Source: an uncultured Verrucomicrobiota bacterium | GTDB taxonomy: Bacteria; Verrucomicrobiota; Kiritimatiellia; CAIVKH01 | DNA: 64,000 nucleotides | Direction: 5' to 3' | Assembly (NCBI GenBank): GCA_937873455.1 | Contig: CALMYG010000043.1 | Location: 186,001-250,000, forward strand | Shown: piece after piece, positions 34,787 to 42,286 of the stretch | How the letters are laid out: each line of letters starts with the position of its first letter | Position numbering within the stretch: the first letter of the stretch is position 1 | Position numbers and translations under genes: made by a program | Notes under the pieces: model-generated | The model's input: the letters and a program-made list of their open reading frames with translations, nothing else | Database searches by the model: none | What the model was told of the DNA's origin: nothing

Positions 34787-35527
34787 GTGGGTAAATCACG
34801 TTGGGAATATATCTACGGAATCAACCCCGCATTTGAAGTGTTGCGGGGCGGACGGCGTGAGGTCTATCACGCCTATCTGAATGAGCATGCGCAAGACAAC
34901 CCCCGCCTGAAAAAACTGGCGCGGTTTCTCGAGTCGCGCGGCGTTCCTGTCGAGTGGGTCAGCAAACAACGGGTTTTCGAGCTGTCGGAAAGCAAGGATC
35001 ACCAGGGCGTCGCCCTCAAAACCGAGCCGTATCCCTATGCCGCGGCGGATACCCTGTACAACCGCGAACGCCTCTTGCTGTTGGATAACACGGAAGATCC
35101 GCACAACACCGGTGCGATCATCCGGTGCGCCGACGTGTTCGGTTATCACGCCATTCTCGCTCCGCTTAAAGGGGTGCCGGAAGTCTACCCCTCGGTGGTA
35201 AAAGTTTCCGCCGGGGCGACCGAGCATCTGGACATCGCCCGGGAGGGTTCCGCCAACCATCACATGCTCAAGGCGCGGGAGACCGGTCATGTTGTCGTCG
35301 CCTTGGACGCCGCCGGAACGACGGACCTCCGCGATCTTGCCGCCACGCTGCCAAGTCGCCATCTGTTGGTCATTGGCGGTGAAGCCAAAGCGGTCAGCCA
35401 GTATATTCTCAACCATGCCGACCACGTGGCACGAATCCCGCAGGCCGGAAAAATCAATTCGCTAAACGCCTCGGTGGCGGCCGGAATCGCGATGTACGCA
35501 TTGGCACGCCTGGGATCGAATCCTTAA
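34787..35527 (+). CDS. rlmB: 23S rRNA 2'-O-methyltransferase, RlmB/TrmH type
   Basis: 246 residues from a GTG start. The N-terminal 75 residues are an RNA-binding substrate domain (YGINPAFEVLRGGRREVYHAY). The SPOUT domain carries motif 1 LDNTEDPHNTGAIIRCADVFG, motif 2 LLVIGGEAKAVSQ and motif 3 INSLNASVAAGIAMYAL, which form the knotted AdoMet site. RlmB makes Gm2251 in 23S rRNA. A different TrmH-type target is possible. Confidence 0.9.
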   Translation: MGKSRWEYIYGINPAFEVLRGGRREVYHAYLNEHAQDNPRLKKLARFLESRGVPVEWVSKQRVFELSESKDHQGVALKTEPYPYAAADTLYNRERLLLLDNTEDPHNTGAIIRCADVFGYHAILAPLKGVPEVYPSVVKVSAGATEHLDIAREGSANHHMLKARETGHVVVALDAAGTTDLRDLAATLPSRHLLVIGGEAKAVSQYILNHADHVARIPQAGKINSLNASVAAGIAMYALARLGSNP

Positions 35528-35549
35528 CCCCCTATTCAGGAGCATCAAC

Positions 35550-36107
35550 ATGGTACTGATCACGCAAAGCGGACCGCAAACCTTGCCCCTCGGCGCATCG
35601 GCTCCGGATTTTTCCCTGCCGGGAACCGATGGCCAAACCTACCGCCTGGCCTCCTTTCAGGAAGCCAAACTGCTGGTCATATCCTTCACCTGTAACCATT
35701 GCCCCTACGCCAAGGGCGTGGAAGACCGCTTTGTGCGACTGGCCAAGACGTACCAACCCAAGGGCATCGGTTTCCTGGCCATCTCCGCCAACGACGCGGC
35801 CAACTACCCCGACGACAGCTTTGAAAACATGAAGCGGCGGGCAGCGGAAAAGGGATTCTGCTTTCCGTACCTGTATGACGAACCGCAAACCACCGCCAAG
35901 GCGTACGGCGCGGTTTGCACGCCCCACATCTTCGTTTTCGATCATGAGCGCAAACTGATCTACGAAGGCCGGATTGATGATAACTGGCAAAACGAGGCGG
36001 CGGTGAAAGCGCATGATCTCCACGACGCCCTGGACGCCGCCCTCGCCGGCCAGCCGGTTCCTCGTCCCCAGACCAATCCAATGGGGTGCAGCATCAAGTG
36101 GAAGTAG
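35550..36107 (+). CDS. Thioredoxin-like AhpC/TSA-family protein
   Basis: 185 residues. The redox motif is Cys48-Asn-His-Cys51 (SFTCNHCPYAKGVEDRF) in a thioredoxin fold (PDFSLPGTDGQTYRLA at the start, YGAVCTPHIFVFDHERKLIYEGRIDD later). The CNHCPY wording is typical of a widespread thioredoxin-like group of unknown reductant partner. There is no signal peptide, so it is cytoplasmic. It is convergent with hemW across 4 bases. Confidence 0.9.
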   Translation: MVLITQSGPQTLPLGASAPDFSLPGTDGQTYRLASFQEAKLLVISFTCNHCPYAKGVEDRFVRLAKTYQPKGIGFLAISANDAANYPDDSFENMKRRAAEKGFCFPYLYDEPQTTAKAYGAVCTPHIFVFDHERKLIYEGRIDDNWQNEAAVKAHDLHDALDAALAGQPVPRPQTNPMGCSIKWK

Positions 36108-36111
36108 CCGA

Positions 36112-37266
36112 TTAAACCAACTCGGCAAAGACGGAATCGCTGACAAACAATCCTTGCCGGGTTAGTTGAATCCGGCCATTCCGGTCATCGAGCATCTTGA
36201 TTTCCGTCAACCAGCGAAGGGTCGGACCGCAAAGATCGTCCAACGCATACCCGGTGGCCTGACGGAATTCATCCCGGCTTACCCCATCAATCCGCCGCAA
36301 ATACATGACCAGGGTTTCGCGCGCCTTGGCTTCTCCGCTCAGGCATTCCTCAAACTGGCGAATCGACCGTCCGGCTCCCAGGTTCCGGTTGTACGCTTCC
36401 AGGTTCCGTATATTGCCCCACCGCGTCCCCTGCCAGTGGGAATGAGCGGAAGGACCGCAGCCCAAGTACTCCCCGCCGCTCCAGTAAAGGAGGTTGTGGG
36501 CGCATTCGAAACCGGGGCGGGCAAAATTGGAAATTTCATAGTGCCGATACCCCGCGGCCGCCATGGTTGCTTGAACCAGATCATACTGCGTCAACTCGAT
36601 GTCGGAATCCACTTCCTTGAGGTATCCCTTGTCGCGCAGTTCGGTTAGTGGCGTTCCGTCCTCAAAAATCAAGCAATAGCAGGCCAGGTGTTCCGGGGCA
36701 AGGTCGACCGCCGTTTTCAGGTCGCGTTCCAGATCGACCAGATTTTGTCCGGGAATGCCATACATGAAATCGAGGTTGATATTCCGCACTCCCTTTTCAC
36801 GCAACAGCCGGTAACCGGCGAGGGCCTCGTCCGGCGAGTGTATTCGGCCGATAAACTCGAGAACGGAAGGCGTCAGGGATTGAACGCCCAAAGAAACCCG
36901 ATTCACCCCGCCATCCACCATGATGTCGACCTTCGATTCGGTTAGTGTTCCCGGATTGGACTCACACGTCCATTCCTTCACGCAGCTTACGTCGATCCGT
37001 CGGTGAATCAGGCGAAATAGTTCACGGAAATCGTCGTCGGATAATTCGGTCGGCGTTCCCCCGCCGATAAAAATGGTTTCGGGCTGAAAGTTTGGGGTAA
37101 ATTGCCGGACTTCGATTTCCAGGGCCTCCAAAAATCCCGGCTGATGCTCCATGCGGACATCGGCCAATCGCTGGGAGAGAGGTCCTTTACCGGTCGGCAA
37201 AGAATAAAAGTCGCAATACAGACACTTGCGTACGCAGAACGGGATATGAATGTACAAGCCGGTCAT
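36112..37266 (-). CDS. hemW: Radical SAM protein HemW (heme chaperone)
   Basis: 384 residues. The radical-SAM cluster Cys11-Cys15-Cys18 lies in FCVRKCLYCDFYS. ETIFIGGGTPTEL, ESNPGTLTESK and NRVSLGVQSL follow in HemN/HemW order, and a HemN C-terminal domain ends the protein. It was once annotated as oxygen-independent coproporphyrinogen oxidase; HemW-type proteins bind heme and transfer it. The Arg and Cys residues that distinguish true HemN are absent from the N-terminus. Confidence 0.92.
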   Translation of the reverse strand: MTGLYIHIPFCVRKCLYCDFYSLPTGKGPLSQRLADVRMEHQPGFLEALEIEVRQFTPNFQPETIFIGGGTPTELSDDDFRELFRLIHRRIDVSCVKEWTCESNPGTLTESKVDIMVDGGVNRVSLGVQSLTPSVLEFIGRIHSPDEALAGYRLLREKGVRNINLDFMYGIPGQNLVDLERDLKTAVDLAPEHLACYCLIFEDGTPLTELRDKGYLKEVDSDIELTQYDLVQATMAAAGYRHYEISNFARPGFECAHNLLYWSGGEYLGCGPSAHSHWQGTRWGNIRNLEAYNRNLGAGRSIRQFEECLSGEAKARETLVMYLRRIDGVSRDEFRQATGYALDDLCGPTLRWLTEIKMLDDRNGRIQLTRQGLFVSDSVFAELV

Positions 37267-37281
37267 GACCCGGCGAAGGTA

Positions 37282-37809
37282 CTATTCCCCCATAGCCGGG
37301 GCAAGTTCGTGGTGACCGAGATTGGGATCGGTTTGAAACAGTCGACTCACATCCCCTCCCCACGCGGACGGTTCCCGCATAAGGTGGCGGACGGTGCGCA
37401 TGTCAAAAGGTTTGGGCATGAAGGACACGTAATTATCGTAGGCAAGCATCGGATACAACGTCTTGTGATATACGCTACCCGACATAATAACGACCGGAAA
37501 GGATGCGGATTTTGCGCGAATTCGATTGTAGACTTCAAAACCGAGGTCCTGGCCCACCTCAATATCGAGAAAGGCCATTCGCAAAGAAGCGAATATTTCA
37601 TCCGAGGCGATTTGGGAACAGGCATCGTGCACATTGTCAACGGCAAGTGCGGAATACCCCTCCATATGGGCAAACCGCATAACCAGCGTGAGTATTTCCC
37701 GCATATCGTCCATGACCAGTATACAGGCCGACTGCTGTCCCGTCGAACTGGTTGGTTTCCAAGCCGACAAAGACCGCCCTACGTGCTGCCGCTGACTCCA
37801 TGTTATCAT
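37282..37809 (-). CDS. Single-domain response regulator
   Basis: 175 residues with a complete receiver domain (about 28-150): acidic pocket Asp34-Asp35 (LVMDDM), phospho-acceptor Asp82 (AFLDIEVG), switch Ser110 (VIMSGSV) and Lys133 (FMPKPFD). No output domain is attached, so it is CheY-like and acts through partner proteins. Its start codon is enclosed in a perfect 9-base hairpin, and no Shine-Dalgarno is visible upstream. No histidine kinase gene is close by. Confidence 0.85.
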   Translation of the reverse strand: MITWSQRQHVGRSLSAWKPTSSTGQQSACILVMDDMREILTLVMRFAHMEGYSALAVDNVHDACSQIASDEIFASLRMAFLDIEVGQDLGFEVYNRIRAKSASFPVVIMSGSVYHKTLYPMLAYDNYVSFMPKPFDMRTVRHLMREPSAWGGDVSRLFQTDPNLGHHELAPAMGE

Positions 37810-37831
37810 GATGCTTACATCATAAGCATCA
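37809..37831 (-). promoter_or_regulatory. Perfect 9-base inverted repeat at the response-regulator start
   Basis: TGATGCTTA at 37809-37817 and TAAGCATCA at 37823-37831 flank a 5-base centre. On the transcribed strand it would fold just before and into the ATG of the response-regulator gene. It may be an operator, a translation-blocking hairpin or the 3' hairpin of the upstream giant gene. There is no U run to call it a terminator. A further half-site, TGCTTAT, lies at 37844-37850. Confidence 0.5.
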
Positions 37832-37890
37832 AATATGCCAAAATGCTTATCCGTCGTGAAGCCAACGTGTATTGCCTGGAAAAGAGCCGG

Positions 37891-40800
37891 TTAAGGATCC
37901 ATATAAACGGTCGGACAGCTGTATGGAAGTAAAACGTTCCATGTCCACGCATTCAAGGATTTGCGCGTGTAGATAATAATAGCGTAATCTGGTTCGAGGA
38001 TCAGGTGATCGGCTACCCCGGATCCCCCAGTCCAATATTGGAACTGACCCTGGGAGTTCATCAGGATGCGATAAATCGGGGCGACGAGTGACCCCCCGCC
38101 CTTTTGCAGTATACGGATTTCATCCGACTCATTCGGATTAAAAGGACGACCTGGCGCCACGCCGCTAAATCCCGATTGTTTCAATCCGCTCTCGCCCAGC
38201 TTGATCCGATACGGGATGTTATAGCTTACAATGTTATAATTTTGGCCGGGTACGATCGCAACCTGATGACCAAATTCTTGGCACGACCGGTTGGGGACCT
38301 GGCCCACCAGCAACAACTTCTGATCACCTTGACCTCGCGGGATCACTACGTTAAAGCCCTTGGTCAAAGGCAGCGGCATATCATCAGCCACCCCCCCTTC
38401 AACAAACAACCAAACCCCGGCATCGGACAACCAAATGATGTTGGTCGCTTCGCTTGATGCTGATGAGGCATACCATTCAACGCGCGTCGATTCCGCAATG
38501 GTCTCTCCCGCCGGCAGGGCATTGGTTCCAAAAATATAGGCCGCCCGGTTTTGATCGGGAACCATACACAGGGATATGAAGTTTTCGCCTTCTTTCAGGA
38601 GTACTGGTTTTACAACATAGACCTCCTTGGTGGCATAACGGGGCTCCCGATCCATGCACCACGCGCCGCGAAAAGCCGCCCGGTAGAAGCGCATCTGGTT
38701 GCCGAGGGCGCCCGGAGTCGAACGATTGGTGGCCCCGAGATCGATAAATATGCGATCCTTCGTGGTTCCCGCACATTGCCAGCGGCTGGTCAAGGCGGAG
38801 CAAAAGCCGATCGCGCTTTCATCGGCATAAAGTACATCATACTCCTTGGCGACCAAACCATGCGCGTTGGTGTAGGCCGACCACCCAAGTTGCACCCCGA
38901 TCACGTCGGCATGGACGACCGCCACCCCCTGGGTCATGTCCACCACGCCCACAAAGTTGCTGGCCCATGCCGGGACGCCGTTGGTATCGACCGCCGTATA
39001 AACGATCCCGGTGTTCACGATCGAGTCCGCCATGGTAACTTCCGCGGTAAATGTGACCCGGATGGTACCGCCCCCGGCCAAGGTTTGATTGGTAACAATG
39101 ACAGGCAATTCGTCACCAGGGCGGGATTCAGATGAACGGGAGTGGAAATCAAAACTGACATCGCTGATCCAGATGTAGTCATCGTCACTCATTTTCGACG
39201 GATCGGTCCGGAATCGGATGGTGGTATTAGTGCTTATGAAGGCCGACAAATCCCTGCTGACATACTGATAGGAACCGTCGGATTGTGAGCTGGATCCTCC
39301 ATTGATGAAGCCATGACGGTCCAGTTCACGCCATGCCGTTCCATTGGTGCTTATTTCTACCATGATGTACTCATTGGTCTCCAAGTGTTGGCGCCGGTAA
39401 TAATAATTAAGCGTGACATCGGTGGCATCACTCAAATCGGCGCTCCGGCGTATGGATCGGTTCCGGTAGTTAAACCTTAGCCGCCAGTATCCATAATCGG
39501 TGGCGATTTGTATATATCCGGCGGTCGGACTGGTGGTTTCCCCCTCCTCAATCCAACCACCCAGCCAGGGGCGATTTCCGGCATTATTGGTGTAGGTTCG
39601 GTAGGCAAAAATATCGCGAATGCTGTTGGTAACAAATATGCCTTCGATATCAACCCATGTACTGGAGGGAACGTACACGACACCTTCCGGCAAGTAGTCG
39701 ACAATCCGAATACCCTGCACCGTGGTCTCCCGAAGGTTGGTGACCGTCAACATATAAACAATTTTTTCACCCGGAACGACGACATCGCGCGCGCTACTGG
39801 TTTTCCGAATCGTAAGACCGGAGAGCGTCCAGGCAAGAAAGTCGTTTCCACGTATATCCACACCACCGGGCAGGTGAACGGATATCCGGTTGTCATTGGC
39901 GCCATCGATGTCGGCGGTGGGGTAATATCCGGGCAAATCCGTTTTTTCCAAGACGTAATGACCGGCCGCCAATCCGCCGAAGATGTAATAGCCATTATAA
40001 AACGTAACCGTTGCATCACGTACTTCGCCATCAGCGGGATCGCCATCGCCATCCGGATCGGAATACAGCGTAATCAAAACGCCTTGAATGCCGCCGTCGG
40101 GATCGTTGAAATTGCCGTCGCCATCCACATCGAAACGAACCTGGCCGCTGATGCGGTCGGGCATTGCCAACGGATCGACCACGTTATAAGCAACGGCGCA
40201 CATGCCCTCGGGAATGATTGCGGATGATACGCACGCGGTGTTGGTGACGCCATAGACCTCGGCCTTGACTTGCGCATTAAACACAACCGTCAGGGTTTGG
40301 CCCGGCAAGATCGTGATCCCGGACAGCAGGTTGGGAGGGGGATAAACCAGTAGCGGTTCGATATAACGCACGACCACGAGGCCCGGTCCTCCGGCGGCTC
40401 CGTTGGCGTTGACGCCCCCGCCGGCGCCGCCGGCGCCGCGTCCTGCCACGTAGTGGACATCGGTGGTTCGCGCGGCGGAAGAGCCGGATCCGGCCACATT
40501 CGTGTTGTTAATTCCCGAGGCCGCCCCTGATCCGCCGCCCCCGCCCGCCGCGGAATCGACGGTTGAGTTGGCCGCAGTACCGCCACCGCCACCGAACAGT
40601 CCTGCACCGCCACCGCCGCCGCCGCCACGTCCGGTTGATGAATTCGCGCGTCCGCCCGAACCACCCCCGTTGGTTCCCCCGGCTCCACCAGCCGGGGTAT
40701 CCGCTGCACCCACCGGTTCTCCGCCCTGTCCCCCTTCAAGTTCAAGACCGGCTGAGCCAGCAACGGTTTCGGCATTGTTACCGCCGCCCGCCGCGCCACC

Positions 40801-42252
40801 GGCACTTGGCGTTCCCCCTTGACCACCTCCGGCATTCGGTGTGGTACTGCCGCTGGAATTGGCGCCTTGAATACCGGATGCACCACCGCCAGCGCCGCCC
40901 GCACCACCAGCTCCTGCGCCGGATTGATTGTCACCTCCGCCACCGCCGCCGCCACCGCCGACCAAGACCAAACGATTCGTGCCAAGCAGAATCCCGGAGT
41001 ACCCCCCGCCTCCGCCGCCGGTTCCGACACGGCTTCCGGAAGGCGTGTTTACTCCTCCACCACCGCCGCCCCCAACCATGATCTGCAAGGCATCACCGCC
41101 ACTGACATTCAAGGTCGAAGCGACAAATCCACCGCCGCCGCCCGCACCGCCTGCGGTTGTACTGCCCCCGGCGCCTCCGCCACCGCCTGCCCCCCAGACC
41201 TTTACACTGATAGTCGTGACGCCAACCGGGACCGTGAACGTCTGCGCGCCAACATTCGTAAATACACGTATAATTTCATTGGTAATGCCGTAGGCAAATA
41301 TACTTTCCTCCTGATACAGAAGACCTTCATCAAGCGCATCGGTCAGCGTGACGTGGGAGTGAATAAGGTTACCGGTGTTCACCAGGGTAATCGTGTAATC
41401 TACCAGCAAGTCCGGCCACCAAATACCGACCGGGCTGGCCGTCTTGGTGATCCCCAACCCGCTGGAGGCGTCAAGGAACACCAAACCAATGCGGTCAACT
41501 GCGCCCGGCATGGCAACCGGAATGAAGTTGTCGTTGGGCGGCGTGCTATCCGCCGTGCTGTACATGCCGGGAGGATCGATTTCCACGACGACATAGCGAC
41601 CAGTTCCAACGCCCTGAAATTCAAATTGGCCGATGGCGTCGGAGACGGTGCTTCGGACAAGACCGCCGTCGGCAGGATCACCGTCTCCATTAGGATCGGT
41701 CCACAATTGGATGGTCACGCCGGGTAAACCCGGATTCGGTTCGGATAAATTGCCATTTCCGTTTCGGTCAAGCCGAACCTGGCCGCTGATGAAGGCTGCT
41801 TGCGTATCGAGGAAGATATTGTTCAGCGAACTTACACCCTCGACCATCGTCAGCGGAATGCGGTTATCGTTGGGAGGCGCACTGTCCGCCGTGCTGCGGA
41901 ATCCCGGCAAATCGGTTTGCACAATGACATACGTGCCGGCGAAATAGTTGGGGAAGAGGAAGTGACCATTGCCGCTGGTCAGCGTGGTTTCCAGCAACAC
42001 CCCGTCGGCGGGATCGCCATCCCCGTTGGGGTCGGAATACAGCCGTATCGTCACGCCGTTTAGTCCCGGGTCCGTATCGGTAAAATCACCATCGCCATCA
42101 CGATCATGTCGCACTTGGCCGCCCAAACTGGCCCGGATCATGTAATTGGTCGCGAAGGCGTGCCGGGGCTCCGCGCTCTGGAAACTGCGCAATGAAGCTT
42201 GGTTGACAATCTGGGTGCCCTGGACCGAGTCCTGGATACGTACAGAAAACAA
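37891..42252 (-). CDS. Giant secreted SdrB/glycine-rich repeat protein, downstream part of a split gene
   Basis: 1453 residues from the first ATG. The start is not a natural N-terminus: it begins in the second half of a DUF11 module. Then come two SdrD-B/Ca-binding-type repeats (about 43-250, DRDGDGDFTDTDPG with DPNGDGDPADG), a DUF11 module, a glycine-rich domain (about 345-650, with runs such as GGGGGGGVNTP), a third SdrB repeat (about 690-790), a DUF11 module interrupted by a jelly-roll-like insert, and a C-terminal domain of unknown type (about 1120-1453). No cell-wall sorting motif or PEP-CTERM signal is seen. It is probably the continuation of the gene upstream across an 8-G tract. Confidence 0.8.
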   Translation of the reverse strand: MFSVRIQDSVQGTQIVNQASLRSFQSAEPRHAFATNYMIRASLGGQVRHDRDGDGDFTDTDPGLNGVTIRLYSDPNGDGDPADGVLLETTLTSGNGHFLFPNYFAGTYVIVQTDLPGFRSTADSAPPNDNRIPLTMVEGVSSLNNIFLDTQAAFISGQVRLDRNGNGNLSEPNPGLPGVTIQLWTDPNGDGDPADGGLVRSTVSDAIGQFEFQGVGTGRYVVVEIDPPGMYSTADSTPPNDNFIPVAMPGAVDRIGLVFLDASSGLGITKTASPVGIWWPDLLVDYTITLVNTGNLIHSHVTLTDALDEGLLYQEESIFAYGITNEIIRVFTNVGAQTFTVPVGVTTISVKVWGAGGGGGAGGSTTAGGAGGGGGFVASTLNVSGGDALQIMVGGGGGGGVNTPSGSRVGTGGGGGGYSGILLGTNRLVLVGGGGGGGGGDNQSGAGAGGAGGAGGGASGIQGANSSGSTTPNAGGGQGGTPSAGGAAGGGNNAETVAGSAGLELEGGQGGEPVGAADTPAGGAGGTNGGGSGGRANSSTGRGGGGGGGAGLFGGGGGTAANSTVDSAAGGGGGSGAASGINNTNVAGSGSSAARTTDVHYVAGRGAGGAGGGVNANGAAGGPGLVVVRYIEPLLVYPPPNLLSGITILPGQTLTVVFNAQVKAEVYGVTNTACVSSAIIPEGMCAVAYNVVDPLAMPDRISGQVRFDVDGDGNFNDPDGGIQGVLITLYSDPDGDGDPADGEVRDATVTFYNGYYIFGGLAAGHYVLEKTDLPGYYPTADIDGANDNRISVHLPGGVDIRGNDFLAWTLSGLTIRKTSSARDVVVPGEKIVYMLTVTNLRETTVQGIRIVDYLPEGVVYVPSSTWVDIEGIFVTNSIRDIFAYRTYTNNAGNRPWLGGWIEEGETTSPTAGYIQIATDYGYWRLRFNYRNRSIRRSADLSDATDVTLNYYYRRQHLETNEYIMVEISTNGTAWRELDRHGFINGGSSSQSDGSYQYVSRDLSAFISTNTTIRFRTDPSKMSDDDYIWISDVSFDFHSRSSESRPGDELPVIVTNQTLAGGGTIRVTFTAEVTMADSIVNTGIVYTAVDTNGVPAWASNFVGVVDMTQGVAVVHADVIGVQLGWSAYTNAHGLVAKEYDVLYADESAIGFCSALTSRWQCAGTTKDRIFIDLGATNRSTPGALGNQMRFYRAAFRGAWCMDREPRYATKEVYVVKPVLLKEGENFISLCMVPDQNRAAYIFGTNALPAGETIAESTRVEWYASSASSEATNIIWLSDAGVWLFVEGGVADDMPLPLTKGFNVVIPRGQGDQKLLLVGQVPNRSCQEFGHQVAIVPGQNYNIVSYNIPYRIKLGESGLKQSGFSGVAPGRPFNPNESDEIRILQKGGGSLVAPIYRILMNSQGQFQYWTGGSGVADHLILEPDYAIIIYTRKSLNAWTWNVLLPYSCPTVYMDP

Positions 42253-42286
42253 TACCGCTACAGAAAATCCGGACTCCAGGGTGTAG

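Noticed and set aside
40463..41293. Long Pro-rich plus-strand reading frames with PPPP runs
   Set aside because: They are antisense to the glycine-rich domain (GGN codons read as NCC), so the proline runs are a mirror of the real gene and not evidence of a Pro-rich protein.
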